From assembly GCA_937891165.1 (NCBI GenBank), contig CALAEX010000259.1, forward strand, positions 1 through 21,245: DNA of 21,245 nt, in the 5' to 3' direction. The stretch's first letter is position 1; every line of letters begins with the position of its first letter. Of this stretch, positions 1-6,791 are shown piece after piece. The translations under genes were made by a program, and so were the position numbers. Under the pieces are notes generated by a model that saw nothing but the letters and a program-made list of their open reading frames with translations, was not told where the DNA came from and searched no databases. This DNA is from an uncultured Lachnospiraceae bacterium. Its GTDB lineage: Bacteria > Bacillota > Clostridia > Lachnospirales > Lachnospiraceae.

Positions 1-814
1 AACCAAAGAAAATAATTCCTTTAAATTCTCTGCCTTCTGCTGCCATAGCATCTACTGTTGCCTGATAAATATACTTTTGACAGAATTCATCTACTTCCTT
101 TGTATAGAAAGGACTAGGAGAAAATGTTCCCATACCACCAGTATTTAAACCTTTATCTCCATCTTTTGCACGTTTGTGGTCTTGAGCACTTGTCATAATA
201 CGAATGGTCTTTCCATCTACAAAAGATAATACAGAAACTTCTCTACCTGTCATAAATTCTTCAATAACAATTCTATCTCCAGCAGAACCAAACTGCTTAT
301 CCATCATTAAAGAACGTACTCCTTCTTTTGCTTCTTCTAATGTATTACAAATAAGTACACCCTTGCCAAGTGCTAATCCATCTGCCTTTAATACCGTTGG
401 AAACTTTGCTGTTTCTAAATAAGCAAGAGCCTCTTCAGGGGAAGTAAATACTTCATAAGCTGCGGTTGGAATATTATATTTCTTCATTAAATCTTTAGAA
501 AATGCTTTAGAACCTTCTAAAATAGCAGCATTTTTTCTAGGCCCAAATACTTTTAAACCTCTTGTTTCAAACACATCTACCACACCAGCTACTAATGGGT
601 CATCCATACCGATTACAGTTAAATCAATCTGCTTTTCCTGTGCAAAATCTGCTAACTTCTCCAATTCCATTGCCCCAATTGGCACACATTCTGCCATTTG
701 TGCAATTCCTGCATTTCCCGGAGCACAATAAATTTTTTCTACCTTTTCACTCTGTGCCATTTTCCAAACAATTGCATGTTCTCTACCACCACTACCAACG
801 ACTAATACTTTCAT
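1..814 (-). CDS. purD: PurD, phosphoribosylamine-glycine ligase (C-terminus beyond window)
   Basis: Glycinamide ribonucleotide (GAR) synthetase joins glycine to phosphoribosylamine using ATP, the second step of de novo purine synthesis in the cytosol. Reading back from the ATG at 814 gives a protein opening MKVLVVGSGGREHAIVWKMA, the signature PurD N-terminus, with the GSGGREHA loop at residues 7-14. An ATP-grasp section follows, including FPTVLKADGLALGKGV, IVIEEFMTGREVS and DKGLNTGGMGTFSP. About 271 residues are present; the family is usually about 420-430, so the last third lies left of the window. The start is supported by GAGGAG eight bases upstream. It lies 23 nt downstream of purN and is almost certainly cotranscribed with it. 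No frameshift was seen in the visible part. Confidence 0.97.
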   Translation of the reverse strand, partial: MKVLVVGSGGREHAIVWKMAQSEKVEKIYCAPGNAGIAQMAECVPIGAMELEKLADFAQEKQIDLTVIGMDDPLVAGVVDVFETRGLKVFGPRKNAAILEGSKAFSKDLMKKYNIPTAAYEVFTSPEEALAYLETAKFPTVLKADGLALGKGVLICNTLEEAKEGVRSLMMDKQFGSAGDRIVIEEFMTGREVSVLSFVDGKTIRIMTSAQDHKRAKDGDKGLNTGGMGTFSPSPFYTKEVDEFCQKYIYQATVDAMAAEGREFKGIIFFG

Positions 815-837
815 CTTAATATCTCCTCTATTTCTTC

Positions 838-1464
838 TTATTCTTTTATCCAAGCTGTTCCATTTTCTATTGTAACTATTCCATTCGCAATGGCATCAAT
901 TGCTTTCGGAAGAATCTCCCATTCTGCTTCTACCATTACACGTTTCTGTAAAATTTCAGGAGTATCTCCTTGCTGTACACAAACTGCCTTCTGCAAAAGA
1001 ATTGGTCCTGTATCCGTACCTTCATCCACAAAATGTACTGTTGCACCTGTCACTTTCACACCACGTTCTAATACAGCTTCATGTACTTTCAACCCATAGT
1101 ATCCTGTCCCACAAAAAGAAGGAATTAACGATGGATGAATATTAATTAAACGATTTCGATACTTCGAAATTAACATTGGTGGAATAATGACTAAATATCC
1201 TGCCAATACTACTAAATCTGGATGATATTTATCTACCCCTTCTAGTAACACTTCATTGAATAATTCTCTTGTTTCAAACTGTTTTGGAGAAATACATTCT
1301 GCTGCAATTCCAGCTTTTCTTGCTCGTTCTAGAGCATATGCATTTGTATTATTACTAATAACTGCAACAATCTTTGTATTTGTTACAATACCATCTGCAA
1401 TTTTATCAATAATAGCTTGCAAATTCGTTCCACCACCACTGACTAATACTACAATATTTAACAT
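838..1464 (-). CDS. purN: PurN, phosphoribosylglycinamide formyltransferase
   Basis: GAR transformylase moves a formyl group from 10-formyl-tetrahydrofolate to GAR, the third step of purine synthesis. The 208-residue protein has the phosphate-binding loop VLVSGGGTNLQAI near the N-terminus. The catalytic triad is visible as N108 and H110 (INIHPSLIPSF) and D151 (VHFVDEGTDTGP). The length matches single-domain PurN. I start it at the ATG at 1464, preceded by AAGGAA with 8-nt spacing. An in-frame ATG at 1482 would add six residues but has no ribosome binding site, and PurN proteins normally begin at MLNIVVLVSG-like sequence. The next gene, purD, catalyses the preceding step. A terminator-like hairpin lies 36 bp upstream, so expression depends on readthrough of it or on a promoter I could not define well. 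Confidence 0.97.
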   Translation of the reverse strand: MLNIVVLVSGGGTNLQAIIDKIADGIVTNTKIVAVISNNTNAYALERARKAGIAAECISPKQFETRELFNEVLLEGVDKYHPDLVVLAGYLVIIPPMLISKYRNRLINIHPSLIPSFCGTGYYGLKVHEAVLERGVKVTGATVHFVDEGTDTGPILLQKAVCVQQGDTPEILQKRVMVEAEWEILPKAIDAIANGIVTIENGTAWIKE

Positions 1465-1489
1465 AGCATAATTTCCTTTCATTATGTAC

Positions 1490-1545
1490 TAAAAGACAAA
1501 GAAGCGAAAACACACTAAAACTATTTTTTGTGTATTTCCGCTTCT
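1490..1545 (-). terminator. Hairpin terminator after the SSB-like gene (possible purND leader attenuator)
   Basis: Arms 1500-1515 and 1530-1545 form a 16-bp stem. As minus-strand RNA all 16 positions pair, two of them as G-U wobbles; as plus-strand RNA the same two positions would be A-C mismatches. The stem is therefore built for minus-strand RNA. An inner A4/T4 pairing (1517-1520 with 1525-1528) can extend it. A T-rich run (TTTGTCTTTT, minus, 1499-1490) follows. It ends the SSB-like transcript and also sits just before purN, so it could act as a leader attenuator there. Confidence 0.8.
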
Positions 1546-1599
1546 ATCATATCATATTTTTTCTCTTTTTCCTATAAAAAATTCGAGATAAATATTAAT

Positions 1600-2235
1600 T
1601 TATTCTTCCTCTCCTACACATTCCAATTTACTTACACTAACCTCATAAGCAACTCTGCGTTCAAATTCATTTTCTGAAAGTTTCTTCTGATATTCTCTAC
1701 TTTGGATTCTACCCCAAATCTGAATATGTTCTCCCACTTGGAAACCTTCTGCGAATCTAGCATTTCTTCCCCAACAAATACATGGAATGTAATCCGATTT
1801 TCCATATGGACGATTTACTGCTAATAATACATCTGCAATTTCACGACCTAATGGAGTCTTTCTATAAATCGGAGGCTTGCAAACATAGCCATCTAGGAAA
1901 ATATAATTTGGTCGAACTTCTCCTGTTGGCTCTTCTGAAATACTAATTTCTCTTGCAAACACGGAAAGTACTAAACGATTTTTACTTTCCTCATGGCGAT
2001 TATAAGAGCGGAATTGTCCGTTTATTATCGCATACATTCCCGTATAATCCTGTTTCACATCAATCAAACGCTCTGACACCATAATTGGAATAATGTCACT
2101 TGATTCGCTCAAACGTCCTACGGAAATTTCCACTAAGTAAAATCCTTCGCCGAATACATCATGACTAAATGTAAAACCTCCTAAAATTTCTCCGGCTATT
2201 GTTACCTGGTTATTGTCAAAAACCTTATCTGTCAT
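1600..2235 (-). CDS. SSB-like protein with two OB-fold halves
   Basis: A 211-residue protein of the single-stranded DNA-binding protein family. The C-terminal half (about residues 108-190) has the SSB pattern: IFLDGYVCKPPIYRKTPLGR (strand, then pre-Arg 'RKTPLGREIADVLLAVNRPY'), then DYIPCICWGRNARFAEGFQVG and IQIWGRIQSREY. The N-terminal half (about residues 8-100) looks like a second diverged OB fold (VTIAGEILGGFTFSHDVFGE, then YAIINGQFRSYNR). The C-terminus is acidic (GEEE) but lacks the DDxPF tip that canonical SSB uses to bind repair and replication partners. It is therefore probably an accessory SSB rather than the housekeeping one. The start at 2235 has AAGGGAG about 11 nt upstream. The gene stands alone, divergent from typA, and ends at the hairpin at 1500-1545. 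Confidence 0.8.
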   Translation of the reverse strand: MTDKVFDNNQVTIAGEILGGFTFSHDVFGEGFYLVEISVGRLSESSDIIPIMVSERLIDVKQDYTGMYAIINGQFRSYNRHEESKNRLVLSVFAREISISEEPTGEVRPNYIFLDGYVCKPPIYRKTPLGREIADVLLAVNRPYGKSDYIPCICWGRNARFAEGFQVGEHIQIWGRIQSREYQKKLSENEFERRVAYEVSVSKLECVGEEE

Positions 2236-2284
2236 ATTGTAAATACTCCCTTCATTTTATCCAGTATTTTATTTTTCCATACTC

Positions 2285-2313
2285 ATTGTATAACAATTTT
2301 AATTTTTCCAAAA
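2285..2313 (-). promoter_or_regulatory. Candidate promoter for the SSB-like gene
   Basis: On the minus strand TTTTGG (2313-2308) and TACAAT (2290-2285) are separated by 17 bp. The -10 matches the consensus at 5 of 6 positions; the -35 is weak. It lies about 50 bp upstream of the start codon. No better candidate was seen in the gap. Confidence 0.4.
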
Positions 2314-2380
2314 GTTGTAAATCCCATTTTTTTACTTTTTTGTATTTGTTTTTTCAACAACTTTCGACAGAAAAATCTAC

Positions 2381-2408
2381 TTGAAAAACTATAAAAATGT
2401 GCTATCAT
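2381..2408 (+). promoter_or_regulatory. Candidate typA promoter with extended -10
   Basis: TTGAAA (2381-2386) and TATCAT (2403-2408) are separated by 16 bp. A TGC immediately upstream of the -10 makes it an extended -10 element. Transcription would start near 2415 and leave a leader of about 230 nt before typA. Only sequence resemblance supports it. Confidence 0.5.
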
Positions 2409-2500
2409 TTATAAATTGTAGTGATTGCTTTGCTATACTTAACAATAGCATACGACTAACTCACTATAAACTACATTACCGTTTATTTTATCGGAAAAAT

Positions 2501-2525
2501 TTTCTACTTTCATAATAAGTAGAAA
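2501..2525. repeat. Perfect 9-bp inverted repeat in the typA leader
   Basis: TTTCTACTT (2501-2509) and AAGTAGAAA (2517-2525) are perfect inverse copies around a 7-nt loop. There is no T-run on the plus strand, so it is not an obvious terminator. It could be an RNA hairpin in the leader or a DNA operator. It lies about 120 bp before the typA start. Confidence 0.55.
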
Positions 2526-2644
2526 CTAAAAATAAACCAAAAACCTAAAAGTGTTGTTGAATATAGTGTAAAAAGGAAGACATCCTAATTATATATTCAT
2601 TTCACTGATTATTTCAACTAGTTTTCAAAAATTGGAGGTAATTT

Positions 2645-4474
2645 ATGCGAACAAAACGTGAAGATATTCGTAATATTGCCATTATCGCCCATGTTGACCA
2701 TGGAAAAACAACTCTTGTAGACGAATTATTAAAACAAAGTGGAATATTTCGTCAAAATCAAGAAGTTGCAGAACGTGTCATGGACTCTAACGACATCGAG
2801 CGAGAACGTGGTATTACCATTCTTGCCAAAAACACTGCCGTTTATTACAACGGAGTAAAAATTAACATCATTGACACCCCAGGTCATGCAGACTTTGGTG
2901 GTGAAGTAGAACGTGTTTTAAAAATGGTCAATGGTGTTATTCTTGTTGTGGATGCCTTTGAAGGTGCTATGCCACAGACAAAATTTGTATTAAAAAAAGC
3001 GTTGGAATTAAACCTTCCTGTGATTGTCTGTATCAATAAAATTGACCGTCCAGAAGCTAGACCAACCGAAGTCATTGATGAAGTATTAGAACTATTTATT
3101 GACTTAGATGCTTCAGATGAACAACTAGACTGTCCATTTGTCTTTGCTTCCGCAAAATCTGGTGTTGCTATTTTAGAACTCTCAGATACGCCTGAAAACA
3201 TGAAACCATTATTTGAAACCATTATTGACTATATCCCTGCTCCAGAAGGTGATGAAGAAGCAGGTACTCAAGTATTAATTAGTACTATCGACTATAATGA
3301 ATATGTTGGTCGTATTGGTGTTGGTAAAGTAGATAATGGCAAAATTCGTGTCAATCAAGAAGTTGTTATGGTAAATGCTCATGAACCAGACAAAAAACGT
3401 AAAGTAAAAGTAAGTAAATTGTACGAATTTGAAGGTCTAAAAAAAATAGAAGTCGCAGAAGCAGGAATCGGCTCTATTGTTGCTATTTCTGGTATTACAG
3501 ATATTCATATTGGAGATACTTTGTGTTCCCCAGAAAATCCAGAACCTATTCCTTTCCAAAAAATTTCTGAACCAACGATAGCTATGCACTTTGTTGTCAA
3601 TGACTCTCCATTAGCAGGAAAAGAAGGTAAATTTGTAACTTCTAGACATTTAAGAGACCGTCTATTCCGTGAATTAAATACCGATGTCAGTCTTCGTGTC
3701 GAAGAAACCGATTCTACAGAAAGCTTTAAAGTATCTGGACGTGGAGAACTGCATTTATCTGTTTTAATTGAAAATATGCGCCGAGAAGGATTTGAATTTG
3801 CAGTAAGCAAAGCAGAAGTTCTCTACCGTGAAGACGAAAATGGGAAAAAATTGGAACCAATGGAACGAGCTTTTGTAGATGTGCCAGATGAATTTTCTGG
3901 TACAGTCATTGAAAAACTCAGTAACCGAAAAGGGGAATTAATTAGCATGAATACCGCAAGCAGTGGATATACCCGTTTAGAATTTTCTATTCCAGCAAGA
4001 GGTTTAATTGGTTACCGTGGAGAATTTATGACTGATACAAAAGGAAATGGTATCTTAAATACAATTTTTGACGGCTATGGTCCTTATAAAGGAGATATTG
4101 CTTACCGTAAACAAGGAAGTTTAATTGCTTTTGAAAGTGGAGAAGCCATCACCTATGGTCTATTCAATGCCCAAGAAAGAGGTACTCTCTTTATTAGCCC
4201 TGGAGAAAAAGTATACTCTGGCATGGTAGTTGGACAAAACGGAAAAGCAGAAGATGTCGAAATCAATGTTTGTAAGAAAAAACAATTGACAAATACTCGT
4301 TCTTCTAGTGCAGATGAAGCGCTCCGATTAACACCACCTCGTATCTTAAGTCTAGAACAAGCATTGGAATTTATTGAAACAGACGAACTTTTAGAAGTTA
4401 CTCCAAAAAGTCTTAGAATTCGCAAAAAGATTCTAGACCCATTGATGCGAAAGAGAGCAAATCGCAATAACTAA
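2645..4474 (+). CDS. typA: TypA/BipA ribosome-associated GTPase
   Basis: TypA (BipA) is a translational GTPase related to EF-G that binds the ribosome and aids 50S assembly and stress or cold adaptation. The 609-residue length is normal. GTPase motifs are in order: G1 AHVDHGKTT (15-23), G2 ERGIT (about 54-58), G3 DTPGH (77-81), G4 NKID (131-134) and G5 SAK (169-171). Elongation-factor domains follow, with SGRGELHLSVLIENMRREGFE and the family-typical RGLIGYRGEFMTDTKGNG and GPYKGDI. The C-terminal ELLEVTPKSLRIRKKIL is also characteristic of TypA. The start at 2645 has GGAGG six bases upstream. It is a monocistronic plus-strand gene that converges with the large minus-strand operon across the repeat-filled gap at 4475-4897. 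Confidence 0.98.
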   Translation: MRTKREDIRNIAIIAHVDHGKTTLVDELLKQSGIFRQNQEVAERVMDSNDIERERGITILAKNTAVYYNGVKINIIDTPGHADFGGEVERVLKMVNGVILVVDAFEGAMPQTKFVLKKALELNLPVIVCINKIDRPEARPTEVIDEVLELFIDLDASDEQLDCPFVFASAKSGVAILELSDTPENMKPLFETIIDYIPAPEGDEEAGTQVLISTIDYNEYVGRIGVGKVDNGKIRVNQEVVMVNAHEPDKKRKVKVSKLYEFEGLKKIEVAEAGIGSIVAISGITDIHIGDTLCSPENPEPIPFQKISEPTIAMHFVVNDSPLAGKEGKFVTSRHLRDRLFRELNTDVSLRVEETDSTESFKVSGRGELHLSVLIENMRREGFEFAVSKAEVLYREDENGKKLEPMERAFVDVPDEFSGTVIEKLSNRKGELISMNTASSGYTRLEFSIPARGLIGYRGEFMTDTKGNGILNTIFDGYGPYKGDIAYRKQGSLIAFESGEAITYGLFNAQERGTLFISPGEKVYSGMVVGQNGKAEDVEINVCKKKQLTNTRSSSADEALRLTPPRILSLEQALEFIETDELLEVTPKSLRIRKKILDPLMRKRANRNN

Positions 4475-4495
4475 AAAATTTTTTAATACTTTTTT

Positions 4496-4671
4496 AACAA
4501 GTAGTTGTGTTTTCCTACGAGGACTCACTCTCGTTCAGGTCGAGGCGTAGCCGTACTAAGCTCGAAAAAACCTCGCTATACAACAGAAAATACATAAAAT
4601 GTATTTTCTGATTGTCATGAGTACGAACGCCTCTCTACGGTCCTCTTTAGGAAAAACACAACTTACTTGCT
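4496..4671 (-). repeat. Fold-back element A (unique arms, shared core)
   Basis: A long imperfect palindrome in the typA-Panacea gene gap. Outer arms 4496-4525 and about 4640-4671 pair over roughly 28 positions with small bulges (for example GTTGTGTTTTCC against GGAAAAACACAAC). Inside is a second hairpin, CAGAAAATACAT/ATGTATTTTCTG (4584-4595 with 4599-4610, loop AAA). The segment 4515-4576, read on the minus strand, matches element B at 47 of 62 positions without gaps by my count, while the arms of A and B are unrelated. The orientation is assigned from the core. It is not a coding region. It may be a structured RNA, a palindromic mobile repeat or a bidirectional transcription barrier; no named family is recognised. 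Confidence 0.75.
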
Positions 4672-4725
4672 AGCCTCAGTTTGAAGTTTTAATATACCAA
4701 ATACTCTTTGGCTACAAATCAACCT

Positions 4726-4873
4726 TTGCAAAAGCCTTAATCTGCTTTGTATCTAACAAGGACCGTTTAGAAACGGCAGTCCTTGGCGAGGTCTTTTCGA
4801 GCCTAGTACTGCTCCGTTTCGCTACGAGCGAGAGAGTGTCCTGATAGATACAAAGTAGATTAGGCTTTTGCCA
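4726..4873 (+). repeat. Fold-back element B (unique arms, shared core)
   Basis: The second long palindrome in the same gap, in opposite orientation to element A. Outer arms about 4726-4763 and 4838-4873 pair extensively (GCAAAAGCC with GGCTTTTGC, CTTTGTATCT with AGATACAAAG, AGGAC with GTCCT). Inside are a small hairpin CCGTT-TAGA-AACGG (4773-4786 region), a stem-loop closed by GGC (4785-4787) and GCC (4801-4803), and a hairpin TTTCGCT/AGCGAGA closing an ACG loop (4817-4833). The core 4786-4847 aligns with the core of A. It ends 25 bp past the stop codon of the minus-strand Panacea gene. Its function is unknown. Confidence 0.75.
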
Positions 4874-4897
4874 TTCCCTTTAAATATTCTCAAATAT

Positions 4898-5638
4898 TTA
4901 TATCGCATTTTCAGATTTCAGTGCTTTAGAGAGATAACTTTTTAAATCAGAAAGACTTTCTATCCTTTCTTCGTATTGACTCGCTAAAGCTTCATGCCCT
5001 ACCAATTTTATTTCTTTCCCAAGGTTATGACGAATTCTTCGTTTTTCACGAACAAACAATACTTTCAAAGCATTTGGACTATATCCATTCAAAACAAAAT
5101 ACACTTGTTTTAAATACTCTTGTTCTTCTATAGAAAAACAGGAATATTCTGGAGATAATAAGTGAATACCATATTGTTTCATTTGTTCATAAAGTCTTGG
5201 ATATGCTACAAACTGACTAGGAGAAACATCTGCTTCTTCTTCAAATAAGGGAACACCACGAAACACAAGAGAACAAACTTGAGCATAATACAAAACACTT
5301 ATAACACGGTATGGTGCAATATCTCCGTCTGCCAATGTAATGACATATTGCATAGCTTCTATCGAACGGTCACGAAATATTTCTTGATAAACTGCTTTTT
5401 TTGTCTTTTTATAGGCAATCTCTGTAATATGTTCTTTATTTTGTTCTAATATTTGTATATACTTCCATGGATTCTCTGCTAATTGTTGAATTTTTATGGC
5501 AAATTCTTGATTTGGTTCTACTCCGTTTAAATATCTCATTACTGTTGTATCGCCCCAACCAAGCAATTTAGCCAACGGTTTCTTTCCTATATTATAATGT
5601 TCCATGATAGAACATAACTGTTCTTTTGCTATTGACAT
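4898..5638 (-). CDS. HTH plus Panacea-like (SocA-type antitoxin) domain protein
   Basis: A 246-residue protein. Residues about 16-43 form a helix-turn-helix (IGKKPLAKLLGWGDTTVMRY). A middle segment follows, then a Panacea/SocA-like domain at about 94-205 with the recognisable ISVLYYAQ, GVPLFEEE and LYEQMKQYG stretches. Panacea domains are known as promiscuous toxin-neutralising modules. Here the usual W-x-GP part of the domain is not evident (EADVSPSQFVAYPRLY instead), and no toxin gene is adjacent. It may therefore be an orphan or a repurposed regulator. It is the last gene of the eight-gene operon, 11 nt after the AI-2E gene; its AAAAGGTG ribosome binding site overlaps that gene's stop codon. 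The start at 5638 is ATG. Domain assignment is moderately sure; function is not. Confidence 0.7.
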   Translation of the reverse strand: MSIAKEQLCSIMEHYNIGKKPLAKLLGWGDTTVMRYLNGVEPNQEFAIKIQQLAENPWKYIQILEQNKEHITEIAYKKTKKAVYQEIFRDRSIEAMQYVITLADGDIAPYRVISVLYYAQVCSLVFRGVPLFEEEADVSPSQFVAYPRLYEQMKQYGIHLLSPEYSCFSIEEQEYLKQVYFVLNGYSPNALKVLFVREKRRIRHNLGKEIKLVGHEALASQYEERIESLSDLKSYLSKALKSENAI

Positions 5639-5649
5639 ATTACACCTTT

Positions 5650-6771
5650 TTAATACTTCCGAAATTCATTGATATCATGTGCAATAATTTGAATTCCTTT
5701 GATAAAGGAATCAAACATTCCTGCCTGATATAAACTAACTAAAATCATTCCCACAGGTATTCCAATAATCATACCAAGAATCCCACCTAACCGATATCCA
5801 ATAAACATATAAACAAGTGCCGCCAATGGATTCATTCCAATACTATCTCCCACCATCTTTGGTTGTAAAATCTGTTTCACTAATTGGCACACCAAATATA
5901 AAACTCCAAGAAAAATTGCCTGCTTATAATGTCCTGCAATAACATCAATGACAATCCAAGGCCAAAACACTGCTCCTGTACCAAAAATAGGCAAAAAATC
6001 CAGAAAAGCAATCAATGTGGCAAGCAAAAACGAATATCCAATATCTAAAAATTCAAATCCAATGAACATAATTAGTACAAGAATTATCATAATTTTAAAT
6101 TGTGCTTTAAAATAGCCTCCCACTGCCTTTTTAAAGCTATTTGCAATCATATCATAATATCCCAGTACGGATTTTGGCAATACTTTTACTAAGCAAGCTT
6201 CTATATTGTCTCGTTCTGCAGTCAAAAAATAAGCTGCTAAAATAGTAATAATTGCTAAAAATAACACATCAACTACACTTCCTACATAAGAGCCAACAGC
6301 TCCAATATCCGGAAGTTTTACACCAGCTAAAAATTTTTCTGCTCCAGAAGCTAAACTTTCTTCCAAATAATTCAATGTTTCTTGCATATCAATGGGAAGC
6401 TTTACAAAAATACCTTCCAAATTATCCGTGAAGTTGTTTAATAAAACCCGAACTTCCTCATAAATCATAAAACGGTCTTCATATAAATTCACTACTTGTT
6501 TTGCTAAGAAACAAATAAGTAAATATAAAATTCCTACGACTGCTCCTAAGACAAGTACCATCATAATAACAGAACTATGCTTTCTTACAATTTTAATCTT
6601 CTTTTCCATAAATCGTATAAACGGATTTGCAATCGAAGAAATAACAAATGCAATTACAAATGGCATAAAAAACTTTATTGCCTTTGGTAAAAGAAAAATT
6701 ACCAAACATAAAGTTCCTACTGCAATTAAAAAATTTACAAAAATTCTTGCATAAATTTTATTATCTTGCAA
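5650..6771 (-). CDS. AI-2E/PerM family membrane protein, YtvI-like
   Basis: A 373-residue polytopic membrane protein with about eight hydrophobic segments. Two near the N-terminus (about 10-50) are followed by one near 65-90. A soluble stretch of about 60 residues (VNLYEDRFMIYEEVRVLLNN onward) comes next, then several C-terminal segments. The architecture and the P-x-x-G-rich C-terminal part (GDSIGMNPLAALVYMFIGYR, LGMIIGIPVGMI) fit the AI-2E/PerM family, close to sporulation protein YtvI in length and start. Substrates differ between members, so none is assigned. The start is TTG at 6771, with AAAGGGG ten bases upstream. A nearby out-of-frame ATG reads only six codons before a stop. It follows znuB by 20 nt. 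Confidence 0.82.
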   Translation of the reverse strand: MQDNKIYARIFVNFLIAVGTLCLVIFLLPKAIKFFMPFVIAFVISSIANPFIRFMEKKIKIVRKHSSVIMMVLVLGAVVGILYLLICFLAKQVVNLYEDRFMIYEEVRVLLNNFTDNLEGIFVKLPIDMQETLNYLEESLASGAEKFLAGVKLPDIGAVGSYVGSVVDVLFLAIITILAAYFLTAERDNIEACLVKVLPKSVLGYYDMIANSFKKAVGGYFKAQFKIMIILVLIMFIGFEFLDIGYSFLLATLIAFLDFLPIFGTGAVFWPWIVIDVIAGHYKQAIFLGVLYLVCQLVKQILQPKMVGDSIGMNPLAALVYMFIGYRLGGILGMIIGIPVGMILVSLYQAGMFDSFIKGIQIIAHDINEFRKY

Positions 6772-6791
6772 TTTGGAACATCCCCTTTCCT

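Larger units (their letters stand above)
2236..2644. other. Divergent intergenic region between the SSB-like gene and typA
   Basis: This 409-bp AT-rich region has no credible ORF. It holds a candidate promoter for each flanking gene (listed separately) and, if the plus promoter is right, a typA leader of about 230 nt. The leader contains small hairpins: TGCTAT/ATAGCA (2431-2436 with 2445-2450), an outer AGTGA/TCACT pairing (2420-2424 with 2461-2465), and a 9-bp inverted repeat at 2501-2525. I recognise no known riboswitch or T-box. The typA ribosome binding site GGAGG is at 2634-2638. Confidence 0.6.

Noticed and set aside
838..1145. Plus-strand ORFs inside purN and other overlapping antisense ORFs
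   Set aside because: They are shadows of strongly recognised genes and lack ribosome binding sites and family features.
4472..4496. The A6T6 run after typA as a terminator
   Set aside because: Stem is only A-T pairs with no loop; too weak to support. The following fold-back element is the likelier barrier.
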